Notes: generated from the letters alone by a model not told the origin. 64,000 bases of DNA from an uncultured Eubacteriales bacterium (GCA_900317905.1 ONIN01000002.1:175815-239814), one strand, 5' to 3'; positions 1 to 8,998 are shown, counted from the stretch's first letter. Numbers and translations are program-made.

Positions 1-261
1 GATGCCCACGGTGTCGTGCTTGTTCATTTTAAAAGCCAGCTTGAGCTTGGTGCCCACGCCGTCGGTGCCGGAGACCAGCACCGGCTTTTGGATGCCGGTG
101 AGATCCAGCTCGAAGAGGCCGCCGAAGCCGCCCACGCCGCCGAGGACGCCCTCGGTGACGGTGCGGGCCACGTGCTGCTTCATCAGCTCCACGGCCTTGT
201 AGCCTGCGGTGATGTCCACGCCGGCGGCGGCGTAATGATCGCTGTAGCTGTTGGTATTCAT
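1..261 (-). CDS. purM: PurM, phosphoribosylformylglycinamidine cyclo-ligase (N-terminal part only)
   Basis: The gene runs off the left edge; only the first 87 codons are visible. They begin [16 protein letters not shown] and continue through GGFGGLFEL and [15 protein letters not shown], the nucleotide-binding start of AIR synthetase. PurM makes aminoimidazole ribonucleotide from FGAM with ATP in purine synthesis. The ATG at 261 overlaps the purF stop (258-260) as ATGA, so the two are translationally coupled. It is the fourth visible gene of the purE-purC-purF-purM operon. Confidence 0.93.
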   Translation of the reverse strand, partial: MNTNSYSDHYAAAGVDITAGYKAVELMKQHVARTVTEGVLGGVGGFGGLFELDLTGIQKPVLVSGTDGVGTKLKLAFKMNKHDTVGI

Positions 262-1697
262 ACGTTCTTACCCTCGCTGATCTTGTAATCAAAGCGGTTG
301 CGGTCGTTGCCCTCCGGTACGCGGGTGGGATATTCCCCGTCGAAGCAGGCGTGGCAGTAGCCCTCGCCGCACTTGACCTGCATCAGCTCGCCGGCGTCCT
401 CCACCGGCAGATAGCCCAGGGAGTCGGCGCCGATGATCTCCGCAATCTCCGGGATGGAGTGGTGGCAGGCGATGAGCCGCTCGCGGCTGTCGATGTCCAC
501 GCCGTAGTAGCAGGGGTTCATGAAGGGGGGCGCGCTGGAGCGGACATGGACCTCGGTGGCACCGGCCTCTCTCAGGAGTTTCACGATCCTGGCGCTGGTG
601 GTGCCGCGGACGATGGAGTCGTCGATCATCACCACGCGCTTGCCGCGGACCACGGCGGAGACAGGATTCAATTTGATGCGCACCAGATTCTCGCGGGCGC
701 TCTGGCCCGGGGCAATGAAGGTGCGGCCAATGTACTTATTTTTAATGAAGCCGACCTCGTAGGGGATGCCGCTCTCCTGGGCGTAACCCAGGGCCGCGTC
801 CAGACCGGAGTCCGGCACGCCGATGACCACATCGGCCTCTACGGGGTGACGCATTGCGAGACACCGGCCGGCGCGGACGCGGGCTTCGTGTACGCTGACG
901 CCGTCCACGATGGAGTCGGGGCGGGCAAAATAGATGTGCTCAAACACGCACAGGCGCTTTTCCCTGGTCTCACAGTGCTCCCGCATGGAGCGGATGCCGT
1001 CGCGGCTGAAGACCAGGATCTCACCCGGATCGATGTCCCGCACGAAATGGGCATGGACGGAATCCAGGGCGCAGGTCTCGCTGGCGATGACGTAGACGCC
1101 GTCGTCGGTCTGGCCGTAGCAGAGGGGGTGGAAGCCGTGGGGGTCTCTGGCGGCGATGAGCTTCGTGGGGCTCATGAGCACCAGGGAGTAGGCGCCCTCC
1201 AGCTTGTACATAGCGCAGCTGACAGCGGACTCAATGCTGGGGGTGGTCAGCCGCTCCTTGGTGATGGTGTAGCTGATGACCTCGGTGTCGGTGGTGGTGT
1301 GGAAGATGCTGCCCTGAAGCTCCAGGGTTTTGCGCAGCTCGGCGGCGTTGACGATGTTGCCGTTGTGGGCCAGCGCCATGCGGCCCTTGATGTGGTTCAC
1401 CACCATGGGCTGGCAGTTGGAGCGGGTCTTGGTGCCGAAGGTGCCGTAGCGGGTGTGGCCCACGGCGATGCTGCCCTGGCCCAGAGACTGGAGCACCTGG
1501 GGGGTGAACACATCGGCCACCAGACCGACGTCTTTGTGATAGGTGATGAGACCGTCGTCGTTCACGGCGATGCCGCAGCCCTCCTGCCCGCGATGCTGCA
1601 GGGCGTAGAGGCCGTAGTAGGTCAGAGCGGCCACGTCGGTGCTCTCCGGCGCGAAAACGCCAAAGACGCCGCATTCCTCATGAATATGTTCGTTCAT
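258..1697 (-). CDS. purF: PurF, amidophosphoribosyltransferase
   Basis: PurF transfers glutamine nitrogen to PRPP to make phosphoribosylamine, the first committed purine step. The N-terminal class II glutamine amidotransferase nucleophile is seen as Cys in EECGVFGVF, after a short propeptide. The phosphoribosyltransferase PRPP loop is [13 protein letters not shown] near the C-terminal third. Cysteines in the C-terminal part ([15 protein letters not shown]) fit the Fe-S-containing Bacillus-type enzyme. I start it at 1697 because an ATG at 1715 lies inside the AAAGGA ribosome site. It is 22 nt downstream of purC and overlaps purM. Confidence 0.95.
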   Translation of the reverse strand: MNEHIHEECGVFGVFAPESTDVAALTYYGLYALQHRGQEGCGIAVNDDGLITYHKDVGLVADVFTPQVLQSLGQGSIAVGHTRYGTFGTKTRSNCQPMVVNHIKGRMALAHNGNIVNAAELRKTLELQGSIFHTTTDTEVISYTITKERLTTPSIESAVSCAMYKLEGAYSLVLMSPTKLIAARDPHGFHPLCYGQTDDGVYVIASETCALDSVHAHFVRDIDPGEILVFSRDGIRSMREHCETREKRLCVFEHIYFARPDSIVDGVSVHEARVRAGRCLAMRHPVEADVVIGVPDSGLDAALGYAQESGIPYEVGFIKNKYIGRTFIAPGQSARENLVRIKLNPVSAVVRGKRVVMIDDSIVRGTTSARIVKLLREAGATEVHVRSSAPPFMNPCYYGVDIDSRERLIACHHSIPEIAEIIGADSLGYLPVEDAGELMQVKCGEGYCHACFDGEYPTRVPEGNDRNRFDYKISEGKNV

Positions 1698-1719
1698 GGG
1701 TGTGGTTCCTTTCATGATA

Positions 1720-2427
1720 TCAACCGAGGATGCGGCGCATCATCTCGGAGTAGGCGTCCTCCACGTTGCCGAGATCTCTGCGGAAGCGGTCCTTGTCCAG
1801 CTTCTCGTGGGTGGTGCTGTCCCAGAAGCGGCAGGTGTCGGGGCTGATCTCGTCGGCCAGAACAATGGTGCCGTCGGTGAGCCGACCGAACTCCAATTTA
1901 AAATCCACCAGATCCACGTTCACGGCCTTGAAGAAGGCTTTCAGAACCTCGTTGACCTTGAAGGCCATGGCCTTGATGGTCTCGATCTCCTCGTCGGTGG
2001 CCAGCTTCAGGGCTCTGGCGTGATAGGCGTTCATCAGGGGGTCGCCCAGATCGTCGTTTTTGTAGCTGAACTCGATGGTGGGCTCGTCGAACACGATGCC
2101 CTCCTCCACGCCGAAGCGCTTGGCAAAGCTGCCGGCGGAGATGTTGCGGATGATGACCTCCAGCGGCACGATGGAGACGTGCTTCACGACGGTGTCGCGG
2201 TCATTGAGCTCCTCGACGAAGTGGGTGGGGACGCCCTCCTTCTCCAGCAGCTGCATGAGGTAGTTGGTGACCTTGTTGTTCACCACGCCCTTGCCCACGA
2301 TGGTGCCCTTTTTCTGACCGTTGAAGGCGGTGGCGTCATCCTTGTAGGAGACGATGACGAGATCGGGATCCTCGGTGGCGAAGACCTTCTTGGCCTTTCC
2401 TTCGTAAAGCTGTTGTCCTTTGTTCAT
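1720..2427 (-). CDS. purC: PurC, phosphoribosylaminoimidazole-succinocarboxamide synthase
   Basis: SAICAR synthetase joins CAIR and aspartate using ATP. Visible family features are GKAKKVF in the N-terminal ATP-binding strand-loop, the EVIIRN segment, and SPDTCRFWD towards the C-terminus. The length (~235 residues) is normal. The ATG at 2427 is preceded by AAAGGAG; an upstream in-frame ATG at 2445 overlaps that ribosome site and is not used here. It sits between purE and purF in a compact operon. Confidence 0.95.
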   Translation of the reverse strand: MNKGQQLYEGKAKKVFATEDPDLVIVSYKDDATAFNGQKKGTIVGKGVVNNKVTNYLMQLLEKEGVPTHFVEELNDRDTVVKHVSIVPLEVIIRNISAGSFAKRFGVEEGIVFDEPTIEFSYKNDDLGDPLMNAYHARALKLATDEEIETIKAMAFKVNEVLKAFFKAVNVDLVDFKLEFGRLTDGTIVLADEISPDTCRFWDSTTHEKLDKDRFRRDLGNVEDAYSEMMRRILG

Positions 2428-2454
2428 GATAAGCGCTCCTTTCAAGCGGAAGAT

Positions 2455-2949
2455 TCAGTGGTTGTATTTCGCCTCGATGGCGGCGTTTTTCTCAAGGGTC
2501 TTTTCGGTGTCGGCCCTGCGGCGGTTGTCCAGACGCTTTGCCAGCTCCTCGTCGGAGACGGCAAGGATCTCGGCGGCAAGCAAAGCGGCATTGACAGCCC
2601 CATCGATGGCCACGGTCGCAACCGGGATGCCGCTGGGCATCTGGACCGTGGACAGAAGAGCGTCAATGCCGTCTAAGGTTGAAGATTTGATCGGAATGCC
2701 GATGACCGGCAGCGTGGTGTTGGCCGCAATGGCGCCTGCCAGGTGGGCGGCTTTGCCGGCGGCGCACAGAATGGCTCCAAAGCCCGCCTTGCGCGCACCG
2801 AGAGCGAAGGCGCGGGACTCCTCCGGCGTTCTGTGCGCGGAGAAAACGTGAACCTCCGTGGGAATGCCCAGCTCCTGCAGGGTGTGGATGGCTTTTTCGA
2901 CGACGGGCAGATCACTGTCGCTGCCCATGATTACGCCGACCTTGTGCAT
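2455..2949 (-). CDS. purE: PurE, N5-carboxyaminoimidazole ribonucleotide mutase
   Basis: Class I PurE interconverts N5-CAIR and CAIR. The protein is 164 residues with the GSDSD substrate loop ([12 protein letters not shown]), the SAHRTPE motif and a glycine-rich AGKAAHLAG segment. The start at 2949 has a GGGAGGTAAT ribosome site. It is the first gene of the purine operon and the reading frame further upstream is leader sequence. No purK is seen in this window. Confidence 0.94.
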   Translation of the reverse strand: MHKVGVIMGSDSDLPVVEKAIHTLQELGIPTEVHVFSAHRTPEESRAFALGARKAGFGAILCAAGKAAHLAGAIAANTTLPVIGIPIKSSTLDGIDALLSTVQMPSGIPVATVAIDGAVNAALLAAEILAVSDEELAKRLDNRRRADTEKTLEKNAAIEAKYNH

Positions 2950-3037
2950 GGCGATTACCTCCCGGAAAAATTGCGGCAGCGCCAAAATTGAAATTTGGAA
3001 CACTGCCATAAAAACTACAATATCGAATATATCATAC

Positions 3038-3078
3038 ATTATCACGAAAAATGGCCGGAATGTCAAGGGTTTCCGGCC
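3038..3078 (-). promoter_or_regulatory. purE operon promoter with overlapping inverted repeat
   Basis: On the minus strand TTGACA (3061-3066) and GATAAT (3038-3043) are separated by 17 nt, a near-consensus sigma-A promoter about 90 nt upstream of purE. The -35 hexamer lies between the arms of an 8-bp inverted repeat, GGCCGGAA (3053-3060) and TTCCGGCC (3071-3078), which could be an operator. The rest of the 332-nt gap to the ECF gene holds only that gene's promoter and leader. Confidence 0.65.
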
Positions 3079-3182
3079 TTCGAAAACGGAGAAAAAATTC
3101 CCGGAAAACGGAAATCGTTCGTCATTTCGACAAATGCTGAACAACCGGTGGTCGATGTGTAAACCCACCGTCAAAAATCTGC

Positions 3183-3210
3183 TTGCAATTTTTGCGATTC
3201 TATGTATAAT
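3183..3210 (+). promoter_or_regulatory. Promoter of the ECF S-component gene
   Basis: TTGCAA (3183-3188) and TATAAT (3205-3210) are separated by 16 nt, about 70 nt upstream of the ATG at 3282. The leader is too short to show a convincing riboswitch fold by eye. Confidence 0.55.
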
Positions 3211-3281
3211 GTGTCTTGCGCTATATCCCGGGGAGCGGTTTTCCGAACCCAAACGGGAACGGCAGCAAGGAGGAATTACAT

Positions 3282-3863
3282 ATGCAAAACCACAACAAGA
3301 CCCGCACCATCGCGGGCGCGGCCATTCTGACCGCCATCGTCATCGTTCTGCAGCTCATCGGCGGAGCGATCCACTTCGGAGTCTTTTCGATCTCGCTGGT
3401 GCTGGTTCCCATCGTCATCGGCGCTGCGCTCTACGGCGCGTGGATCGGAGCCTGGCTCGGTCTGGTGTTCGGTGTCATGGTACTTCTGACCGGAGACGCC
3501 GCCCCCTTCCTGGCCATCAATCCCCTGGGCACCGTTCTGACCGTTCTGATCAAGGGCACCTGCGCCGGTCTCTGCGCCGGTCTGGTCTATCGGGCGCTGG
3601 AGAAGAAAAACCAGTTCGCCGCCGTCGTCTGCGCCGCCATCACCGCGCCTGTGGTGAACACCGGCCTGTTTCTCGTGGGCTGCGTGCTGTTCTTCCTGGA
3701 CGCCGTCACCGAGTGGGGCAAGGCTGCGGGCTTTGAGAACGTGGGCACCTATATGATCACCGGCTTCGTGGGCCTGAACTTCCTGTTCGAGCTGCTGGTG
3801 AACGTGATCCTGGCGCCGGTCATCGTGCGCCTGGTGAATCTCGGCCGCAAGACCCAGAAGTAA
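3282..3863 (+). CDS. ECF transporter S component, probably pantothenate/coenzyme A precursor
   Basis: This is a 193-residue integral membrane protein with about five or six hydrophobic helices, an N-terminal [19 protein letters not shown] helix and small-residue-rich segments typical of energy-coupling factor substrate-binding subunits. I start it at the ATG at 3282 after AAGGAGG (3268-3274). The next gene is pantothenate kinase, so pantothenate or a related precursor is the likely substrate by context only. The shared EcfA/EcfT module must be elsewhere. Confidence 0.75.
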   Translation: MQNHNKTRTIAGAAILTAIVIVLQLIGGAIHFGVFSISLVLVPIVIGAALYGAWIGAWLGLVFGVMVLLTGDAAPFLAINPLGTVLTVLIKGTCAGLCAGLVYRALEKKNQFAAVVCAAITAPVVNTGLFLVGCVLFFLDAVTEWGKAAGFENVGTYMITGFVGLNFLFELLVNVILAPVIVRLVNLGRKTQK

Positions 3864-3871
3864 GTCAATCC

Positions 3872-3910
3872 GAAAACGCTGAAGCCTCGAAGGAAGTTTC
3901 AGCGTTTTTT
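3872..3910 (+). terminator. Intrinsic terminator after ECF S component
   Basis: An inverted repeat AACGCTGAA / TTTCAGCGTT is followed by TTTTTT, just before the coaX ribosome site. It separates coaX from the upstream gene at least partly. Confidence 0.8.
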
Positions 3911-3930
3911 CTGAGAAAGGATGGATCCCC

Positions 3931-4713
3931 ATGATCCTCGCAATCGATGTTGGAAATACGAATATCGTCCTGGGCTGCATGGAGGACGGCAAGATCGTCG
4001 GCGTCACCCGCATGGAGACCGACCGGCGCAAGACCGCCCATGAGTATGCCATCTCCCTCCGCTCGGCGCTGAATTTCGGGGACATCGACCCCGGCAACAT
4101 GGAGGGGTGCATCCTCTCCAGCGTGGTGCCGCCGCTGAACGCTGCTCTGAGCGCGGCGGTGCGGATGGTCACCGGTTGCGACGTGCTGCTGGTGGGCCCC
4201 GGAATCAAGACCGGGCTGAATCTCGGTGTGGACGATCCCGCCCAGATCGGCGCCGATCTGGTGGTGGGCGCCGTGGCCGCCATGTCCATGGCGGAGCCGC
4301 CGCTGATCATCGTGGACATGGGCACCGCTACCACCATGACCGTCGTAGATGAAAACGGTCGCTTTCGCGGCGGCTGCATCGCTCCCGGCGTGGGCATCAG
4401 CGTGGCGGCGCTGGCAAACGGCACCTCTCAGCTGCCCCACATCTCTCTGGAACCGCCGAAGCAGGTCATCTGCGGTGACACCGTGGAGGCTATGCGCTCC
4501 GGCGCCGTGGTGGGAGCCGCCTGCATGATGGACGGCATGATCGAGCGGATGGAAGAAGAGCTGGGCAGACCCGCCACGGTCATCGCCACCGGCGGCCTCG
4601 GCGGAAAGATCGTTCCCCTCTGCAAGCGGGAGATCCGCTACGAGAAAAACCTGCTGCTCAACGGCCTCTGGATCCTCTGGGAGAAAAACCAGAAACGGTA
4701 TCGCAGGGCCTGA
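3931..4713 (+). CDS. coaX: CoaX, type III pantothenate kinase
   Basis: CoaX phosphorylates pantothenate in the first step of coenzyme A synthesis. The ASKHA-fold motifs are clear: the N-terminal phosphate loop DVGNTNIVLG, GIKTG and GADLV in the substrate region, and DMGTATTMTVVD in the second phosphate loop. The length of 260 residues is typical. The ATG follows a GAAAGGATGG ribosome site. It lies next to a presumed vitamin S component, which fits a pantothenate uptake and activation pair. Confidence 0.94.
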   Translation: MILAIDVGNTNIVLGCMEDGKIVGVTRMETDRRKTAHEYAISLRSALNFGDIDPGNMEGCILSSVVPPLNAALSAAVRMVTGCDVLLVGPGIKTGLNLGVDDPAQIGADLVVGAVAAMSMAEPPLIIVDMGTATTMTVVDENGRFRGGCIAPGVGISVAALANGTSQLPHISLEPPKQVICGDTVEAMRSGAVVGAACMMDGMIERMEEELGRPATVIATGGLGGKIVPLCKREIRYEKNLLLNGLWILWEKNQKRYRRA

Positions 4714-4733
4714 AACCCCTGCATTTGTACAAT

Positions 4734-4778
4734 ATCACCGTGAACCGCCGGGTGCTCTTCGGCGTTCACGGTGATTTT
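4734..4778 (+). terminator. Intrinsic terminator after coaX
   Basis: A long stem ATCACCGTGAAC...GTTCACGGTGAT is followed by TTTTT. Confidence 0.85.
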
Positions 4779-4852
4779 TCACAGAAAAGTCTTTTCTTTT
4801 TCGGAGCAATGCGCTATAATGGAATTAGATCCTAAGAAAGGAGCTGAACCAC

Positions 4853-5392
4853 ATGAAGTTCACATTCACGGAGAAGAAGATGGAGGCCTCCGAAAACCTC
4901 CGCGCCCATACCGAGAAAAAGGCCGGCAAGCTTGACCGGTTCTTCAAGGAGGAGAGCGAGGCATTCGTCACCTTCAGCACCGAGCGCGGCCGCTATCTGG
5001 TCGAGCTGACCCTCAAGAACCACGGCACGTTCTTCCGCGCCAGCGAGATCACCAGCGACATGTACGCGTCCGTGGACTCCGCCGTTGCCACCATCGAGCG
5101 GCAGATCCGCAAGAACAAGACCCGCCTGGCCAAGCGGCTCCGGGAGGGTGCTGTGGAGCGCGAGATCGCTGCGGCTCCGGTGGTCGAGCCGGAGGAGCCC
5201 GAGGAGTTCGAGATCGTCCGCCGCAAGCACTTCAGCATCAAGCCCATGAGCGTGGAGGAGGCTGTCCTCCAGATGAATCTGCTGGAGCATGAGTTCTTCG
5301 TCTTCCGGGATGAGGAGTCCGACGGCGCCATCTCGGTGGTCTATCGCCGCAAAAAGGGCGGCTACGGTGTGATCTCCGACGATACTGAATGA
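4853..5392 (+). CDS. hpf: HPF, long-form ribosome hibernation promoting factor
   Basis: The 179-residue protein has the N-terminal HPF/YfiA fold (MKFTFTEKKMEASENL..., then basic IRKNKTRLAKR), a Glu/Pro linker (EPEEPEEF) and the C-terminal dimerisation domain (HFSIKPMSVEEAVLQMNLL, GAISVVYRRKKGGYG). Long HPF dimerises 70S ribosomes into 100S particles in stationary phase in Firmicutes. A TATAAT box at 4815-4820 and the AAGGAG site at 4838-4843 place the start. It is monocistronic, with a terminator at 5404-5436. Confidence 0.93.
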   Translation: MKFTFTEKKMEASENLRAHTEKKAGKLDRFFKEESEAFVTFSTERGRYLVELTLKNHGTFFRASEITSDMYASVDSAVATIERQIRKNKTRLAKRLREGAVEREIAAAPVVEPEEPEEFEIVRRKHFSIKPMSVEEAVLQMNLLEHEFFVFRDEESDGAISVVYRRKKGGYGVISDDTE

Positions 5393-5403
5393 TACAAAAT
5401 CTT

Positions 5404-5436
5404 AAAATCCCGCCTCAACTGAGGCGGGATTTTTTA
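5404..5436. terminator. Bidirectional intrinsic terminator
   Basis: AAAATCCCGCCTCA and TGAGGCGGGATTTT form a stem with A-runs and T-runs on both sides, serving hpf and the convergent gene at 5443. Confidence 0.88.
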
Positions 5437-5442
5437 ATGGGA

Positions 5443-6084
5443 TTATTGGCTGGGCAGACAGCTGAAGATCAGATCGCAGAGGGATTCGACACTCTCTTTG
5501 CAGCCGGTGTAGAGCCAGCGATTGGCCACATTGACCACGCCGCTGAGATAAAAGATGGCCGTATAGCGGGTTTGCTCCGGATCCTTCGTGATGGGCTTCA
5601 TGCATTCCATGACCCAATTTAAGATCGGCTCCCAGAAAACCGTGGGCGGCTCCGTGAAAAGGACGCGAACCTGCTCCTGATGCTCCTGCACATAGGAGAA
5701 GAAAACTTTCACATTCTCCTTGTTGATCTTCGGCTCGTGATTCTGAGGGACGTGGGCTTCCCAATAGGCCCAGAAGCTTTTCAGCGCCTGATTTGCCATG
5801 TCCTGCAGCAGCTCTTCGGTGCGGGTGCCCACGTGGGCCATGGGGATCAGCTCAGCGCCCACCGCGTCTGCCACGAGGCTGTGATAGGCCGCCGGTACCC
5901 GCTCAAAGCAGTAGGTCGTGGGTGCGTAGTCGCCAAATCCTGCGGCGATGCTGTCGCCCAGGCAGACATAGGTGCTGTACTGCTTCACGTTGTCCGCAGT
6001 GGCGGCAAAGGCGGTGACGCCCAGCGTGAAGACCATGACCGCCGCCAGAACCAGGCTCAGCAGCTTCTTTCCGGTTTGTTTCAT
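5443..6084 (-). CDS. Chimeric ORF: secreted SGNH hydrolase N-terminus joined to a TetR C-terminal domain
   Basis: Residues 1-27 form a signal peptide (KKLLSLVLAAVMVFTLGVTAFA). Residues ~38-90 are the start of a GDSL/SGNH esterase, with the nucleophile block VCLGDSIAAGFGDY and AELIPMAHVGTRTEEL. From about residue 92 the sequence changes to what looks like the ligand-binding half of a TetR regulator: FFSYVQEHQEQVRVLF, then VVNVANRWLYTGCKESVESL to the C-terminus. The remaining SGNH catalytic blocks and any helix-turn-helix are missing. An in-frame deletion fusing two genes is the simplest reading, so the product is probably not a working enzyme or regulator. Confidence 0.7.
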   Translation of the reverse strand: MKQTGKKLLSLVLAAVMVFTLGVTAFAATADNVKQYSTYVCLGDSIAAGFGDYAPTTYCFERVPAAYHSLVADAVGAELIPMAHVGTRTEELLQDMANQALKSFWAYWEAHVPQNHEPKINKENVKVFFSYVQEHQEQVRVLFTEPPTVFWEPILNWVMECMKPITKDPEQTRYTAIFYLSGVVNVANRWLYTGCKESVESLCDLIFSCLPSQ

Positions 6085-6361
6085 CTGGATTCTCCTTTTC
6101 TTGACTTCCGCTCCGTATCCCCCAATACGGAATCACTTATAGACTGTATGAAACCCACATTCAGACGAATGTGGGTTTCATGTCCCCCCAAACCAATCCG
6201 CTTGAAGCGGATGCAATATGGAATGGTCCATATTCATTTTAATAATATTGCAAAAGTGAAAACCGGTAAAATACAATTTTGCAGGATTTGTAGGGCAAGG
6301 AGGGCTTTTTTCGGAGAATCCAATTAAAAAACGCGCTGCAGAAACCTGCAGCGCGGAATGT
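6085..6361. other. Non-coding gap with a cluster of inverted repeats
   Basis: No gene is seen. It holds a perfect 15-bp inverted repeat (6148-6162 / 6167-6181), the palindrome ATCCGCTT-g-AAGCGGAT (about 6195-6215), a hairpin AATATGGA / TCCATATT (about 6213-6236), and the terminator of the VanW gene. Confidence 0.6.
6325..6355 (-). terminator. Intrinsic terminator after the VanW gene
   Basis: On the minus strand CGCGCTGCAG and CTGCAGCGCG form a 10-bp stem followed by a T-run, 7 nt beyond the stop codon at 6362. Confidence 0.88.
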
Positions 6362-7843
6362 TTAATCGTGGGTATGGTAGAGGCTGGTGGCCTCCTGGTT
6401 TTTGGAGATCAGGTTGCCGTCCCGGTCGTAGACGCCGCGGTAGGTGACCACGGACATGCCGTTCTGGGCATAGCTCATGCTGACGGTGGAGCCGTCTACA
6501 TTGGTGCCCCAGATCTCCACGGTGACGGCGCCGTTTTCCACTCTGGCGCGGATCACGATGGGGAAGGTGCGGTTGTTGGTGAACACGAACTCCGGGCCGC
6601 CCCAGCTGACGGTGGCGTCCATGCCGGGCTCGATATAGCCAACGGAGAAATAGTGGTTGGTGCGCTGGTCGATCTGGAGGTTCGCGGTCAGGGCGCAGTA
6701 GTAGAGGGTGGAGCTCACCTGGCAGATGCCGCCGCCCACCTCCTGGACCACCCGGCCGTCGGCGTAGGCGCCCGCCTCCCGGAAGCCGGCCTCGATGGTG
6801 CGCTGGCCAACCACGTCGTTATAGCTGAAGCTCTGGCCGGGCATCAGCACCACGTTGTCGATCCGTGAAGCCGCCAGCGAAACGTTCCCCACGCGGTTGG
6901 CGCTGCTGCCGCCGAGGGAGGTACTCTTCTGGCTCAGCAGGTCGGCGTAGAGCACGGTCTCGTCCGCGTTCAAAAGGGCCGGCTCCGTGATGGTGGCGGG
7001 GATGCGGATCAGATCGCCGATCTTCGCCGCGTCCCAGAGCCGCTCCGCCTCGTCCACGTCGAAGGCCACCCCGGGCTTGCCATTGATGACGGTCTGCGAG
7101 GCGGTGTCATAGTAGGCGTTCTGGGGCTCGTCGCAGAGATAGTAGTGCAGCTCCGCCATGTCCCGTTTCTCCGCCTCGGCGTCCTCGGCCAGTGCGGGGG
7201 TGAGATCCAGCTGGGATACGTGCTCCTTCAGTGCGAACATCAGGTTGTCGTAAACGGCGTCCGCCTTCAGAGTCAGCAGCTCGCCGCCCTTGTAGAGACA
7301 GACGGCCTGGGCGCCGGGGGTGTCATCCACCGTGGTGCCGAGGAGAGATTTGTTCACCTGCTCCACGGCGGTGTCCGCAGCCTGTCGGATGGCGTCGGCG
7401 TCCGGTGCGTCAGCGATGTGGCTGCCGATGTCCAGCCCTGTGACGGCCGAGGCCACATAGGCGATGAAGTTGGAGAAGGGGTGATCCGGCGTCCGGCCGT
7501 ACTGCCAGGCCTTCTTCGCGGCCTCATCGGCAGAGATGACCCAGCCGGCGGTGCCGGAGGTAACGGAGATCTGCTTTTCGGCCGGCAGCTGCGCGGTGAG
7601 GACCGTGTGATCCGGGCCGTCCCAGCCGGCCTCTCTCAGTGCGGCTGCGGCTTCCGTCACGTTCATGCCGCCGAGGTTGATCCCTTCGGCGGTGACTCTG
7701 GGGAAGATCGTCTGCCGCTGCCCCACCAGAGCGATGGCCAGCAGCAGCGCCAGAACCAGCACCAGCGCGATCCCGCAGATCCAGGCGATCCTGCGGCGGG
7801 CGCTGCCCTTCGGCTGTTCGATGGTTTTATTCTCGTTGTCCAA
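6362..7843 (-). CDS. VanW family protein with peptidoglycan-binding-like domain
   Basis: I propose a TTG start at 7843 (MDNENKTIEQ), giving 493 residues; the in-frame extension to 7957 crosses AT-rich, promoter-like sequence. A single membrane helix (IAWICGIALVLVLALLLAIALVG) is followed by an extracellular part with a repeat of the PG_binding_4 type (VTAEGINLGGMNVTEAAAAL). The VanW domain lies at the C-terminal third (SFSYNDVVGQRT, EVGGGICQVSSTLYYCAL, TNHYFSVGYIEPGMDATV). VanW proteins are cell-envelope proteins of unknown biochemical role. It is divergent from the metallo-hydrolase gene. Confidence 0.85.
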   Translation of the reverse strand: MDNENKTIEQPKGSARRRIAWICGIALVLVLALLLAIALVGQRQTIFPRVTAEGINLGGMNVTEAAAALREAGWDGPDHTVLTAQLPAEKQISVTSGTAGWVISADEAAKKAWQYGRTPDHPFSNFIAYVASAVTGLDIGSHIADAPDADAIRQAADTAVEQVNKSLLGTTVDDTPGAQAVCLYKGGELLTLKADAVYDNLMFALKEHVSQLDLTPALAEDAEAEKRDMAELHYYLCDEPQNAYYDTASQTVINGKPGVAFDVDEAERLWDAAKIGDLIRIPATITEPALLNADETVLYADLLSQKSTSLGGSSANRVGNVSLAASRIDNVVLMPGQSFSYNDVVGQRTIEAGFREAGAYADGRVVQEVGGGICQVSSTLYYCALTANLQIDQRTNHYFSVGYIEPGMDATVSWGGPEFVFTNNRTFPIVIRARVENGAVTVEIWGTNVDGSTVSMSYAQNGMSVVTYRGVYDRDGNLISKNQEATSLYHTHD

Positions 7844-7980
7844 TGGGAGTTCCCATTCCCTTCCAATCAAATTCCTACTTATTCTACTCGTTTTGTGCCG
7901 GAAAATCAACCGCGTTTCCCTTGCATTTTCTACAGAAATATGCGAAAATATTTTCATCTATTTTTCAGAGGCGACAATCC

Positions 7981-8904
7981 ATGTACGAAAATCAGAACCA
8001 GAGCAACCACCGGGGCCACATTGCCGCCATCATCATGGCGCTGATCATCGGCATCCTGGGCACCCTGTGGAATCTGAATAACCAGAAGCTCCGGGACAGC
8101 GAGACCGTCACCCCCTCGCCGTCCATCGGCAGCGGGCTCACGGTGCACTTCATCGACGTGGGGCAGGGGGACAGCATCCTGCTCACCTGCGGCAAGCAGA
8201 CCATGCTGGTGGACGCCGGCAGCGAGACCGCGGGCGACGATGTGGTGGATTATCTCCGCGCCCAGGGCGTTGCCAAAATCGACTATCTGGTTTCCACCCA
8301 CCCCCACCGGGATCACTGCGGCGGGCTGGCCGAGGTGGTGCAGAACTACCCCGTCAAAGCCGCGCTCAGCCCCGTGATCGAAAGTGAGAACGAATACTTC
8401 AGCAGCTTCACCGCCGCCGCCGCAAAATCGAAGCTGGACATCACCGTCCCTGCGGCGGACGACACCTTCACCATCGGCGATGCCACGGTCACGGTACTGG
8501 GGCCGAGAGGGGATTATGAGAGCCTCGACAACGTGAACAACATGAGCCTCGTCCTCCGGGTGGACTACGGCGCCACGGCATTTCTGCTCACCGGCGATAT
8601 GGAATACGAGGAGGAGAAGTCCCTTCTGGACGCGGGCTGTGATCTGGACTGCACCGTGCTCAAGGCCGGTCACCACGGCAGCGAGGATTCCACCGGCTTC
8701 CAGCTGCTCTATGCCGCCAGTCCCGAGACCTGCGTCATCAGCTGCGGCGTGAACAACGACTACGGTCACCCCCACGAGAAGCTGCTCAGCCGTCTGGAGG
8801 ATGCGGGGGTGCAGGCCTATCGCACAGACGAAAGCGGAACGGTGGTATGCATATCCGACGGCAGCACTGTCACCACCGTCTGCGAGCGGCCGACAGAGGG
8901 TTGA
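7981..8904 (+). CDS. ComEC/Rec2-like metallo-beta-lactamase-fold hydrolase
   Basis: The 307-residue protein has one N-terminal membrane helix (AAIIMALIIGILGTLW) and an extracytoplasmic MBL domain like the C-terminal domain of ComEC. Metal ligands are visible in VHFIDVGQGDS, STHPHRDHCGG (HxHxDH), FLLTGDMEYEEE, KAGHHGSEDST and DYGHPHEK. Stand-alone proteins of this kind are often annotated as competence-related or as hydrolases of unknown substrate. The ATG at 7981 has a weak AGAGGCG ribosome site. It is divergent from the VanW gene. Confidence 0.85.
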   Translation: MYENQNQSNHRGHIAAIIMALIIGILGTLWNLNNQKLRDSETVTPSPSIGSGLTVHFIDVGQGDSILLTCGKQTMLVDAGSETAGDDVVDYLRAQGVAKIDYLVSTHPHRDHCGGLAEVVQNYPVKAALSPVIESENEYFSSFTAAAAKSKLDITVPAADDTFTIGDATVTVLGPRGDYESLDNVNNMSLVLRVDYGATAFLLTGDMEYEEEKSLLDAGCDLDCTVLKAGHHGSEDSTGFQLLYAASPETCVISCGVNNDYGHPHEKLLSRLEDAGVQAYRTDESGTVVCISDGSTVTTVCERPTEG

Positions 8905-8952
8905 ACGACAATAGATTTCACAAATATTTAATATTTTTGTAATAATTCCGCC

Positions 8953-8998
8953 TTGCACATCCGTCCCGGTCTGTGATATACTATGCGCAGACCGGGAC
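8953..8998 (+). promoter_or_regulatory. BMP lipoprotein promoter flanked by an 11-bp inverted repeat
   Basis: TTGCAC (8953-8958) and TATACT (8977-8982) are 18 nt apart. The -10 box sits between perfect 11-bp arms at 8963-8973 and 8988-8998 (GTCCCGGTCTG / CAGACCGGGAC), a good candidate operator. Confidence 0.6.

Noticed and set aside
351-1847. Long plus-strand open frame opposite purF
   Set aside because: It is the GC-rich antisense shadow of purF; composition is low-complexity and no ribosome site or family match is seen. The same applies to the long opposite-strand frames over nadE, glyS, the CsaB fusion and the SLH protein.
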